From assembly GCF_900549175.1 (NCBI RefSeq), contig NZ_URNN01000117.1, positions 1-11,270 of the forward strand: a stretch of 11,270 nucleotides of DNA, given 5' to 3'. Each line of letters starts with the position of its first letter. Position 1 is the first letter of the stretch. The DNA is from an uncultured Prevotella sp. Its GTDB lineage: Bacteria; Bacteroidota; Bacteroidia; Bacteroidales; Bacteroidaceae. Of the stretch, positions 1 to 7,464 are shown in pieces. The position numbers and the translations under genes are program-made. The notes under the pieces were generated by a model that did no database searches, was not told the origin of the DNA, and saw only the letters and a program-made list of their open reading frames with translations.

Positions 1-55
1 AACGAACGACCTCCAGGTTATGAGCCTGGCGAGCTACCAACTGCTCCACTCCGCG
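1..55 (-). tRNA. Initiator tRNA-fMet (CAT), 3' end cut by window edge
   Basis: Read on the minus strand, positions 55 to 1 match tRNA positions 1 to 55. The 5' acceptor arm is CGCGGAG. The D stem is GAGC/GCTC with an 8-nt loop containing GG. The anticodon stem is CCAGG/CCTGG around loop CTCATAA, with anticodon CAT at 22-20. The T stem begins at GTTCG and the window ends inside the T loop. Two features mark it as the initiator rather than elongator tRNA-Met: C at position 1, and the A11-U24 pair in the D stem (elongators have pyrimidine 11). The missing 3' part should complete the T arm and acceptor. The anticodon stem has A29-U41 in place of the usual third G-C pair. A strong promoter lies just upstream. 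Confidence 0.93.
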
Positions 56-78
56 GTGTTATTGTTGTTTTGCGAGTG

Positions 79-110
79 CAAAGGTAGTGCTTTATTTTGG
101 ATTATGCAAA
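79..110 (-). promoter_or_regulatory. Bacteroidota-type promoter for the tRNA-fMet gene
   Basis: On the minus strand a TTTG element (110-107) is followed after 20 nt by TACCTTTG (86-79). This matches the -33/-7 consensus TTTG-N19-21-TAnnTTTG of the Bacteroidota primary sigma factor. Transcription should start around 70-74, about 15-20 nt before the mature 5' end at 55, so RNase P would need to trim only a short leader. The fit and position make this one of the clearest promoters in the window. Confidence 0.82.
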
Positions 111-330
111 CTTTTGCGCACTTTTTTGTGTTTTGAGTGTAAATAAGACGTTCTTTCTTGACATAAAGACAGAAAAACATGGTCTGTTGGCGGAATAAAA
201 TCAGTCAACCGGCACACAAGATGGTTTTTAAGAACGCCGTCATGGTGAATGTAGGCACAGATTGATTCAGCTTGTAATGGCTTTGGTTATGGCTTTTTTC
301 AGACGTTGAATTACAATTTGTGAAGTTTTA
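111..330. other. Intergenic spacer between divergent tRNA and TetR units
   Basis: About 220 bases lie between the tRNA promoter and the TetR promoter. No credible reading frame or stable hairpin was found by eye. A TTGACA match at 158-163 has no partner -10 box and is not meaningful in this phylum. The stretch probably only separates two divergently transcribed units. Confidence 0.5.
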
Positions 331-362
331 TTTGCTCAATCGGGATATAATTAATAACTTTG
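331..362 (+). promoter_or_regulatory. Promoter of the TetR regulator gene
   Basis: TTTG at 331-334 is followed after 20 nt by TAACTTTG at 355-362, a full match to the Bacteroidota primary-sigma consensus. The start site is expected around 368-372, giving a leader of about 45 nt. The -7 element overlaps the left arm of the palindrome at 360-385, so a protein bound there would be expected to block initiation. Confidence 0.8.
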
Positions 363-385
363 CACACAACTATTGTGATGTGCAA
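360..385. promoter_or_regulatory. Nested palindrome over the start site; candidate TetR operator
   Basis: TTGCACA at 360-366 is the perfect reverse complement of TGTGCAA at 379-385. A second, shorter palindrome CACAA (365-369) / TTGTG (373-377) is nested inside, with a slightly different centre. TetR-family repressors bind palindromes as dimers, usually at their own promoter. This site overlaps the last bases of the -7 element and the predicted start site of the gene encoding such a protein. Autoregulation is therefore the simplest reading, but it is inferred from position only. Confidence 0.55.
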
Positions 386-398
386 TAACCCAAAAGAA

Positions 399-407
399 AA
401 GGAGGAA
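399..407 (+). promoter_or_regulatory. Strong Shine-Dalgarno sequence for the TetR gene
   Basis: AAGGAGGAA, with GGAGG at 401-405, lies 9 nt before the ATG at 415. This is worth noting because the other genes here have A-rich leaders without such a site, as is usual in Bacteroidota. It fixes the start codon and suggests efficient translation of the regulator. Confidence 0.65.
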
Positions 408-414
408 CGTATAT

Positions 415-1008
415 ATGTCAATATCAAAAACGAGGCAGAAGCTCGTTGACGTGGCCAGACAACTGTTTGCCAAGAACGGTCTTGAGAATACAACGATGAA
501 CGACATCGCGGTGTCTTCCGGCAAGGGCAGACGTACTCTTTACACCTATTTTAAGAGTAAAGAGGATGTGTATCATGCCGTGATAGAGTCGGAACTTGAG
601 CGTCTGTCAGACAAACTTGACGAGGTGGCTGCACGTAAGATACGGCCACAGGACAAGATAATAGAGCTTATATACACACATCTCAGCATGATAAAGGAAA
701 CGGTGGTGCGCAACGGCAACCTGCGTGCGGAGTTTTTCCGGAACATCTGGATGGTGGAGAAGATACGAAAGAATTTTGATGAAGACGAGATAGAACTCTT
801 CCGTAAGGTTTATGCCGAAGGTAAGGCCGAGGGTGAGTTCGACATTGACAATGTGGATTTGGTGGCCGACATCACCCACTATTGTATCAAGGGACTTGAG
901 GTACCTTATATATACGGGCGTCTCGGGCATGGCATGACAGAGGAGATGAGCAAGCCCTTCGTGGCCAAGGTGGTGTATGGAGCGTTGGGGAAACAGACCA
1001 ACACATGA
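415..1008 (+). CDS. TetR/AcrR-family transcriptional regulator
   Basis: This 197-residue protein has the usual length and layout of TetR-family repressors. The N-terminal DNA-binding domain covers about residues 7-55. It has a helix-turn-helix near residues 27-48 (NDIAVSSGKGRRTLYTYF), ending in the family signature YFKSKEDV. Residues 60-197 form the variable, helical ligand-binding and dimerisation domain, so the ligand cannot be read from sequence. The start is fixed by GGAGG 9 nt upstream and by a good promoter at 331-362. fabG begins 69 nt downstream on the same strand with no terminator between, so the two genes may be co-transcribed and fatty-acid-related control is plausible. An acyl-CoA or acyl-ACP ligand is only a guess from context. 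Family assignment is firm; target genes are inferred. Confidence 0.93.
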   Translation: MSISKTRQKLVDVARQLFAKNGLENTTMNDIAVSSGKGRRTLYTYFKSKEDVYHAVIESELERLSDKLDEVAARKIRPQDKIIELIYTHLSMIKETVVRNGNLRAEFFRNIWMVEKIRKNFDEDEIELFRKVYAEGKAEGEFDIDNVDLVADITHYCIKGLEVPYIYGRLGHGMTEEMSKPFVAKVVYGALGKQTNT

Positions 1009-1038
1009 TTGCCGGCAGTATAGTGTGTCATCTTTTTG
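1009..1038 (+). promoter_or_regulatory. Possible weak promoter before fabG
   Basis: TTG at 1009-1011 is followed after 19 nt by TCTTTTTG at 1031-1038, which departs from TAnnTTTG at one defined base. It could give fabG its own transcript besides read-through from the TetR gene. No palindrome like the one at 360-385 is seen here. The match is imperfect, so confidence is low. Confidence 0.3.
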
Positions 1039-1077
1039 AAATTATTTATTCAACTAAAAAATAAACAAACAAGAAAA

Positions 1078-1824
1078 ATGGGATTATTAAGTGGTAAGAC
1101 AGCACTCATCACAGGTGCTGCACGCGGTATCGGAAAGGCTATCGCGCTGAAATTTGCCGAAGAGGGTGCAAACATTGCGTTTACAGACCTCGTAATCGAC
1201 GAGAACGGACAGGCTACCGAGGCTGAAATAGCAGCCAAGGGTGTGAAGGCCAAGGGATATGCAAGCAATGCCGCCGACTTTGCACAGACAGAAGAGGTTG
1301 TGAAGCAGGTGAAAGAGGAGTTCGGCTCTATCGATATCCTCGTGAACAACGCCGGTATCACCAAAGACGGTCTTATGCTCCGTATGACCGAGGCACAGTG
1401 GGATGCCGTCATTGCGGTCAACTTGAAGAGTGCTTTCAACTTCATCCATGCCTGTGTGCCGGTGATGATGCGCCAGCGCGGCGGTTCCATCATCAACATG
1501 GCATCGGTGGTGGGTGTTCACGGCAATGCCGGTCAGAGCAATTACGCCGCTTCAAAGGCCGGACTGATAGCATTGGCCAAGAGTGTCGGTCAGGAGATGG
1601 GCCCGAAGGGCATACGTGCCAACGCCATTGCTCCGGGCTTCATAGATACGGCCATGACACAGGCCCTGTCTGATGATATCCGCAAGCAGTGGATAACAAA
1701 GATTCCACTGCGTCGTGGCGGAACCGTGGAAGACATTGCCAACTGTGCCACATTCCTTGCATCTGACATGTCAAGCTATATCAGCGGTCAGGTGATTCAG
1801 GTTGACGGCGGAATGAACATGTAA
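1078..1824 (+). CDS. fabG: 3-oxoacyl-[acyl-carrier-protein] reductase
   Basis: FabG reduces 3-oxoacyl-ACP to 3-hydroxyacyl-ACP with NADPH in the elongation cycle of type II fatty acid synthesis. The 248-residue protein is a classical short-chain dehydrogenase. It shows the cofactor-binding TGAARGIG (12-19), NNAG (90-93), active-site Asn115, catalytic Ser143, Tyr156 and Lys160 (in YAASK), and PGFIDTAM (186-193). Length and C-terminal VDGGMNM are typical of FabG. I chose the ATG at 1078, after an A-rich leader, because an upstream TTG frame (1036) only adds residues unlike the family. It follows the TetR gene and is closed by an intrinsic terminator. Other short-chain dehydrogenases share the fold, but the overall match favours FabG. 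Whether it is the only fabG copy in the genome cannot be told. Confidence 0.93.
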   Translation: MGLLSGKTALITGAARGIGKAIALKFAEEGANIAFTDLVIDENGQATEAEIAAKGVKAKGYASNAADFAQTEEVVKQVKEEFGSIDILVNNAGITKDGLMLRMTEAQWDAVIAVNLKSAFNFIHACVPVMMRQRGGSIINMASVVGVHGNAGQSNYAASKAGLIALAKSVGQEMGPKGIRANAIAPGFIDTAMTQALSDDIRKQWITKIPLRRGGTVEDIANCATFLASDMSSYISGQVIQVDGGMNM

Positions 1825-1830
1825 TTTTTT

Positions 1831-1868
1831 AGGGCCGTATCAGCATTTTGATACGGCCTTTTCTTTTT
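1831..1868 (+). terminator. Rho-independent terminator after fabG
   Basis: GGCCGTATCA (1833-1842) pairs perfectly with TGATACGGCC (1849-1858) around a 6-nt loop. The stem extends by two more pairs (one G-T) to 1831 and 1860. A T-rich run (1859-1868, interrupted by one C) follows. It begins 6 nt after the fabG stop and should end that transcript. On the opposite strand the hairpin is followed by A residues, so it acts only in the plus direction. Confidence 0.9.
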
Positions 1869-1877
1869 TTCAATATT

Positions 1878-2555
1878 ATGAATCCACTCTACGAAGACAA
1901 TCATATCATCATCGTTGCCAAGAACAGTGGCGAGATAGTGCAGGGCGACAAGACAGGCGACAAGCCGCTTTCGGAGACGGTAAAGGAATATATCAAGGAA
2001 AAATACAACAAACCCGGCAACGTGTTTGTCGGCGTTGTGCATCGTCTCGACCGTCCGGTGAGTGGCGTGGTGGTCTTTGCCCGTACATCGAAGGCATTGT
2101 CACGCCTGAACGAGATGTTCCGTGTGGGCGATGTGCACAAGACCTATTGGGCCATAGTGCGTGACGAACCTCCACTGCCGGAGGGGCGTTTGGAGCATTG
2201 GCTTGTGCGCAACGAACGTCAGAACAAGAGTTACGCATATGCCCGCGAAGTGCCGCAGTCGAAGAAGGCGGTGCTCGAATATCGTGTCATCGGCCGCAGC
2301 GACAACTACCGGCTGCTTGAGGTACGCCTGCTCACGGGGCGTCACCATCAGATACGTTGCCAGTTGGCAGCCATGGGGTGCCCCATCAAGGGCGATCTGA
2401 AGTATGGTGCGCGGCGCAGCAATCCCGACGGCAGCATCTCGTTGATGGCCCGTCGTGTGGAGTTTGTCCATCCCGTAAGCAAGCAACCGGTATGTGTTGA
2501 GGCTCCGGTGCCGGCCGATGCCTTGTGGCGCGCGTTGTCCGACGGCGTTGTCTGA
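1878..2555 (+). CDS. RluA-family RNA pseudouridine synthase
   Basis: The enzyme isomerises uridine to pseudouridine in rRNA or tRNA. The 225-residue protein has the RluA catalytic motif HRLDR (55-59) with nucleophile Asp58, followed by PVSGVVVFART. It also has the family's TGRHHQIR (153-160; usually TGRTHQIR) and GDLKYG (172-177). It lacks an N-terminal S4 RNA-binding domain, as in the compact RluA/RluC-like group. The ATG at 1878 fits the conserved start MNPLYEDNHIIIVAKNSGE. A frame opening at TTG 1848 would begin inside the terminator hairpin and is rejected. The T-tract of the fabG terminator ends about 10 nt before the start. The gene must therefore rely on read-through or on a promoter I could not find. 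Family is firm; the exact target uridine cannot be assigned. Confidence 0.92.
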   Translation: MNPLYEDNHIIIVAKNSGEIVQGDKTGDKPLSETVKEYIKEKYNKPGNVFVGVVHRLDRPVSGVVVFARTSKALSRLNEMFRVGDVHKTYWAIVRDEPPLPEGRLEHWLVRNERQNKSYAYAREVPQSKKAVLEYRVIGRSDNYRLLEVRLLTGRHHQIRCQLAAMGCPIKGDLKYGARRSNPDGSISLMARRVEFVHPVSKQPVCVEAPVPADALWRALSDGVV

Positions 2556-2559
2556 ATCT

Positions 2560-2602
2560 TCGGGCAATGACAAAATCCGTGAAAAAATCCCGAATTGCCC
2601 GA
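2560..2602. repeat. Inverted repeat after the pseudouridine synthase gene
   Basis: TCGGGCAAT (2560-2568) is the exact reverse complement of ATTGCCCGA (2594-2602), separated by 25 nt. It begins 5 nt after the stop codon. There is no T-run after the right arm, so it is not a classical intrinsic terminator. It may be a 3'-end stabilising hairpin or a weak terminator. Confidence 0.45.
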
Positions 2603-2682
2603 CGTTTCCATACCGTATACATAATAAATATGAATCATTGCTTTTTTTCGTTTAACACATTCCGTGTATAAGAATTAATATT

Positions 2683-2690
2683 TATCTTTG
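2683..2690 (+). promoter_or_regulatory. -7 promoter element for tamB-tamL
   Basis: TATCTTTG at 2683-2690 matches TAnnTTTG exactly and lies 34 nt before the tamB ATG, in an AT-rich gap. No good TTTG is found 19-21 nt upstream, so the -33 element is weak or absent. It is the best candidate for the start of the tamB-tamL transcript, beginning near 2697. Confidence 0.55.
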
Positions 2691-2724
2691 TAGACAAAAA
2701 TCAATATATCGTATCGTTGGCATT

Positions 2725-5700
2725 ATGAAAAAAGCATTTTTGAGGATAGGGATAGTCCTGCTGACTCCTGTATTGTTGTTTGTCATACTTGCGGTGCTGC
2801 TCTATATTCCGCCGGTGCAGAATTGGGCGGTGCAGAAGGTCGCTGCCTATGCATCAGGAAAGACGGGTATGGATGTCAGTGTCGAAAGGGTGCATCTCGC
2901 CTTTCCGCTCGACCTCAGTGTCGAAGGGTTCAGGGCCATCGGCCGCAACGATTCTTTGCCGCAGGTGCGTGATACCTTGGCCGATGTGTCCAGACTGGTG
3001 GTCGACATACAGCTTATGCCGTTGCTCAGGCAGCAGGTAGTGATAAACGCCCTTGAGCTCAACGATACAAAGATAAACACTTCCGATATGATAGCCTCGG
3101 CACGCATTGAAGGGTCATTGGGCCGCCTTGCCGTGTCGGGACGCAGTATCGACCTCGGTATGGAAACGGTAGACTTGGACGATGTCGAGCTGAGCGATGC
3201 CGACGTGCGTGTGGCGCTCAGCGACACGGTGCCACCCGACACCACCACCACCGAAACATTGTGGAAGATAAACATCGACCGCATCGGCATATCGCGCACA
3301 GCCGTGACCGTACGCATGCCCGGCGACACATTGCAGATACAGGCGTATATGGACAGCATGGGCATGACCCGCGGCTCTTTCGACCTTGGCGCGGGCACAT
3401 ACGGCATCGGCAGTCTGGCCTGGAGCAACGGCTCGCTGGCTTACGACAACCTTAAAGCCACCCGTATTGAGGGCCTCGACCCGTCGCACATCTCGCTGGA
3501 CGGCATCAACATTTCTATCGACTCCGTCTATTACAGTGCTTCGGCGGCATATCTCAACATCAGCCATTGTATGATGAAAGAACGCTGCGGCATGGAAGTA
3601 ACCAACTTGAAAGGCCGGCTGTCGCTTGACTCCATGCGGGTCAACGTGCCGACAATGGTGTTGCGCACGCCTTATTCCGGCGTGGCACTTACGGCCGTTG
3701 CCGATCTCAGTGTGACGGACAGCATAAATCCCGGAACGGTGGATGTCAGACTGTCGGCATCGTTGGGCAAGGAGGATGTGATGATGTTTTGTCAGGATAT
3801 GCCACGACGGTTTGTCAACGGCTATCCCGCCCGCCCGCTTACTGTCAGTGGCAGGGTGAGCGGCAATATGCGCCATGCCGACATACGTGAACTGCACATT
3901 GACTTGCCGACGGCATTTATGATTTCTGCCGACGGCTATGCCGACAATCCCACCGACATGAAGCGGATGAGGGCGGGGGTGAAACTGAAGGCCCGCACGT
4001 GGAATCTCGGTTTCCTTACAGCCTTGTTCGACCCCGCCGGAACATCCGGTTTCCGCATACCGTCGGGAATGTCGATAGACGGAAACTTGAAGGCCGACCA
4101 CGAACGCTATACGGCCGACATGACATTGCGTGAAGGCAGGGGCACGGTGAAGGCCAACGCGGGTTTCAATGCCGCCACCGTGGCTTACCATGCAGCAGTG
4201 AATATAGACGAACTTAATCTCACCCGCTTTATCGTCAACGACTCCCTGCGTACCCTTACTGCCCGTATGAACGTGAAGGGTGCCGGCACCGACGTGCTCT
4301 CCAAACGTTTCCGAATGGAGGCTGAAGCGTCTGTCGACGCGTTGGCATACGGCAGTTGGGCGCTTGGCGGCATGAACCTTACCGCAAAGGCTGCCGGAGG
4401 CATGGCCCATGGCCGGCTCGAGAGCCGCAATGCGCTGATGGACGGCACGATAGATGTCGACGCCCTGCTCAATCCCCACCGAATACAGGCCACGGTGGCC
4501 ACAGACATGAACAAGGCCGACCTGTACCGGCTGAGGGTAATGGAAAAGCCGTTTGTAGCCGGAATGTGCGCCCATGTTGACATCGCATCCGACATGAAGC
4601 AGTATCACATGATCAAGGGCTATTTCAACGACTTTACCTTGCAGACGGCGAAGAAGACATACCGTCCGGCCGATCTGACCATCGACGCCACTACGACACG
4701 CGATACTACATGGGCCAAAATATCCAGCGGAAGCATGAACATGTACATGACGGCCGGCTGCGGATATGAAGGACTGATAGAGCAGGCAGGCAGGCTGTCC
4801 GACGAATTGCTGGCCCAAATGCAGGACAGGGTGATAGACCATCCGCGATTGCGCGAGCGATTGCCCGATTTGAAACTGAGGCTTGTCAGCGGTCCGGACA
4901 ACCCGATGGCCAATTTCCTGCGTTTCAAGGGCTTTTCGTTCAAAGACCTGTTTGTCGACCTCACAGCCTCGCCGCAGCAAGGTGTCAATGCCGACATGCA
5001 CCTTTACTCCGCCATTGTAGACAGCATGCGCTTGGATACCGTACGCCTGCGCATATATCCGGATACGGCCGGCGTGGGCTTCAATGCAATGGTGCAGAAC
5101 AACAAGCGCAATCCGCAATTCGTATTCCGTACGATGTTTGACGGAGCCATACGTGAAAAGAGTACGGAACTGACTGTGAGATATTTCGATGCTGCCGACC
5201 GGCTCGGTGTCCTGCTTGGTGCGAGGGCCGAGATGCAGGACAGCGGAATACATGTGCGGTTGCTGCCTGAACAGCCCATACTCGGATACAAGACATTCAA
5301 TCTTAACGCCGACAACTATGTCATGCTCGGCCGCAACAGGCGGATAACGGCCGACATCGACCTCGTGGCAGAGGACAAAACCGGTGTGAAGATATATTCG
5401 GAAGACCAGAACACCGACATGCTGCAGGACATAACGGTCAGTCTCAACCAGTTCGACCTTGAGAAGATAACCTCGGTGCTGCCATACGCCCCGCGTATAA
5501 GCGGACTGCTCAACGGCGACTTCCACCTGCAGCTTGACAACAACGAAAAGATAGCCGTGGTGTCCGACCTTACGGTGCGGAAGATGGCTTACGAGGGTTG
5601 TCCTATTGGCGATTTGAACAGTGAGTTCGCATACCTGCAGCAGGAAGACAGCGCCCACTTTGTAGAGGCCACGCTTAATTGCGACGGCCGCGAGATAGGC

Positions 5701-7464
5701 GTGCTCAGCGGCACGTATAAAGATGAAGACGGCGGCGCGCTCGATGCCACGTTCAACATGACACGCTTCCCGCTGGCGATGGTCAACGGATTCATCCCCG
5801 ACCGCATATTCGGTTTCACGGGATATGCCGAAGGCAGCCTCGCCGTGAAGGGAAAGCCATCCCGTCCGGTAGTGGACGGCGAGGTGCTGCTCGACTCGGC
5901 ACATATCGTCAGCGTGCCTTACGGTATGAATCTGCGTTTTGACGATGACCCGGTGCGTATCGTTGGAAGCAATCTCCTGTTCGAGAACTTCACGATGTAC
6001 GCCCACAACTCAAACCCGCTCAACATTGCCGGCAATGTTGACTTCGCCAATCCTGACAACATGCGCCTTAACCTGAAGATGAGGGCGCGTGACTATCAGA
6101 TAATAGACGCCAAGCAGGAGCGCAACTCCGTGGCTTACGGAAAGGCTTTTGTCAATTTCTTCGGTTCGCTCGTAGGCGGCTTCGACGACCTTGTGATGCG
6201 CGGACGGCTGGATGTGCTCGGAAAGACCAACATGACATACATATTGAAAGACTCGCCGCTCAACACCGATGACCATCTGAAGGAGATAGTCACCTTCACC
6301 GATTTCCGTGACACTACGATAGTGGAAAAAGTGGAGAAGCCTGCCATCGGCGGTCTCGACATGCAGCTTATGATGAACATTGAGTCGGGTGCGCACATAA
6401 AGTGTGCCCTTAATGCCGACCAGTCAAACTATGTAGACATCGAGGGTGGAGGCGAATTGCGCATGGTTTACAATCCGACCGAAGACTTGCAGCTTTTCGG
6501 ACGTTACACCATCAACGACGGAAAGATGAAATACTCCTTGCCCGTAATCCCGTTGAAGACATTCAGTATAGGTGAGGGCAGTTATATTGAGTTTACCGGT
6601 GACATGATGAATCCGCGTCTTAACCTTACTGCAACGGAGAAGGTGAAGACCATGGTGACCACCGAGAGCGGCGAGAGCCGGAACGTAACGTTCGACTGCG
6701 GCGTGAAGGTGACGAAGACTCTCAACGATATGGGGCTTGAGTTCACCGTAAATGCCCCCGAAGACATGTCGATGACCAATGAACTGGCGGCCATGAGCGC
6801 AGAAGAGCGTGGCAAGATAGCGGTGATGATGCTTACCACGGGCATGTATATAACGGACAACAGTACCGGAAACTTCTCTATGAACAGTGCTCTCAGCTCG
6901 TTCCTCAACAGTCAGATAAACAACATTACGGGCAGTGCCATGCGCACGATGGACCTAAGTCTCGGTCTTGACCAGAATTCTGATGCAACGGGCAACACCT
7001 ACACCGACTATTCATTTAAGTTTGCAAAGCGTTTCTGGAACAACCGCGTCAATTTTGTCATCGGCGGAAAGATTTCCGACGGAGGCAATGCCGCCATGGC
7101 CGAGCAGGACCAGACTTTCATCGACAACGTGTCGCTGGAGTACCGTCTTGACCAGACTGCCATGCGTTATGTGCGTGTGTTCTACAACAAGGAGGCTTAC
7201 GACCTGCTCGAAGGCAACATCTCGGAGTATGGCGCCGGTTTTGTATGGCGCAAGAAGTCCGACCGCTTTTGGCAGCTGTTCAACTTCCGCAGCAAAGACA
7301 CCAATGCGGATGCTGTCCGCAGACTCCAGGGACCGCTTGGCGGTGCGCCGGGCAATGTACCGTCGGTGCCATCGGCTGCGTCGGGCAGTCGCGCCGTACG
7401 TGAGAAAGAATCGAAAACAACCAACCCAACAGACACCATAAACACAAATGAAAACAGTAAATAA
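2725..7464 (+). CDS. tamB: TamB, translocation and assembly module inner-membrane protein
   Basis: TamB-type proteins are anchored in the inner membrane and span the periplasm as a long beta-helical groove. They work with an outer-membrane BamA-family partner in outer-membrane protein assembly and probably phospholipid transport. This one has 1579 residues. A single N-terminal membrane segment (about 7-28) is followed by an AsmA-like start (VERVHLAFPLDLSVEGF, about 53-69). More than 1100 residues of repetitive beta strand come next, rich in 'DLSV', 'ADM' and 'VDG' type steps. The conserved C-terminal TamB (DUF490) domain covers about 1100-1500, with GRYTINDGKMKYSLPVIPL near 1259-1277. A Pro/Ser/Thr/Asn-rich hydrophilic tail occupies about 1537-1579. 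The last 17 nt overlap tamL in another frame, so the pair is translated together. It is longer than enterobacterial TamB, as is common in Bacteroidota. The coding frame avoids TTA, CTA and TCA over long stretches. Confidence 0.92.
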   Translation: MKKAFLRIGIVLLTPVLLFVILAVLLYIPPVQNWAVQKVAAYASGKTGMDVSVERVHLAFPLDLSVEGFRAIGRNDSLPQVRDTLADVSRLVVDIQLMPLLRQQVVINALELNDTKINTSDMIASARIEGSLGRLAVSGRSIDLGMETVDLDDVELSDADVRVALSDTVPPDTTTTETLWKINIDRIGISRTAVTVRMPGDTLQIQAYMDSMGMTRGSFDLGAGTYGIGSLAWSNGSLAYDNLKATRIEGLDPSHISLDGINISIDSVYYSASAAYLNISHCMMKERCGMEVTNLKGRLSLDSMRVNVPTMVLRTPYSGVALTAVADLSVTDSINPGTVDVRLSASLGKEDVMMFCQDMPRRFVNGYPARPLTVSGRVSGNMRHADIRELHIDLPTAFMISADGYADNPTDMKRMRAGVKLKARTWNLGFLTALFDPAGTSGFRIPSGMSIDGNLKADHERYTADMTLREGRGTVKANAGFNAATVAYHAAVNIDELNLTRFIVNDSLRTLTARMNVKGAGTDVLSKRFRMEAEASVDALAYGSWALGGMNLTAKAAGGMAHGRLESRNALMDGTIDVDALLNPHRIQATVATDMNKADLYRLRVMEKPFVAGMCAHVDIASDMKQYHMIKGYFNDFTLQTAKKTYRPADLTIDATTTRDTTWAKISSGSMNMYMTAGCGYEGLIEQAGRLSDELLAQMQDRVIDHPRLRERLPDLKLRLVSGPDNPMANFLRFKGFSFKDLFVDLTASPQQGVNADMHLYSAIVDSMRLDTVRLRIYPDTAGVGFNAMVQNNKRNPQFVFRTMFDGAIREKSTELTVRYFDAADRLGVLLGARAEMQDSGIHVRLLPEQPILGYKTFNLNADNYVMLGRNRRITADIDLVAEDKTGVKIYSEDQNTDMLQDITVSLNQFDLEKITSVLPYAPRISGLLNGDFHLQLDNNEKIAVVSDLTVRKMAYEGCPIGDLNSEFAYLQQEDSAHFVEATLNCDGREIGVLSGTYKDEDGGALDATFNMTRFPLAMVNGFIPDRIFGFTGYAEGSLAVKGKPSRPVVDGEVLLDSAHIVSVPYGMNLRFDDDPVRIVGSNLLFENFTMYAHNSNPLNIAGNVDFANPDNMRLNLKMRARDYQIIDAKQERNSVAYGKAFVNFFGSLVGGFDDLVMRGRLDVLGKTNMTYILKDSPLNTDDHLKEIVTFTDFRDTTIVEKVEKPAIGGLDMQLMMNIESGAHIKCALNADQSNYVDIEGGGELRMVYNPTEDLQLFGRYTINDGKMKYSLPVIPLKTFSIGEGSYIEFTGDMMNPRLNLTATEKVKTMVTTESGESRNVTFDCGVKVTKTLNDMGLEFTVNAPEDMSMTNELAAMSAEERGKIAVMMLTTGMYITDNSTGNFSMNSALSSFLNSQINNITGSAMRTMDLSLGLDQNSDATGNTYTDYSFKFAKRFWNNRVNFVIGGKISDGGNAAMAEQDQTFIDNVSLEYRLDQTAMRYVRVFYNKEAYDLLEGNISEYGAGFVWRKKSDRFWQLFNFRSKDTNADAVRRLQGPLGGAPGNVPSVPSAASGSRAVREKESKTTNPTDTINTNENSK

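Noticed and set aside
158..163. TTGACA as a sigma70 -35 box
   Set aside because: No matching -10 box follows and Bacteroidota use a different consensus; full matches to that consensus explain both flanking genes.
1036..1077. Earlier TTG start for fabG adding 14 residues
   Set aside because: The extra Lys- and Asn-rich residues are the A-rich leader read as protein; the family starts at the ATG at 1078.
1848..1877. Earlier TTG start for the pseudouridine synthase
   Set aside because: It would begin inside the loop and stem of the fabG terminator and translate its T-tract.
3115..6006. A 963-codon open frame on the minus strand opposite tamB
   Set aside because: It is codon-aligned with tamB, so it stays open simply because tamB avoids TTA, CTA and TCA there. 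Its product is rich in His, Val, Arg and Gly with no domain-like pattern, while tamB has clear family features.
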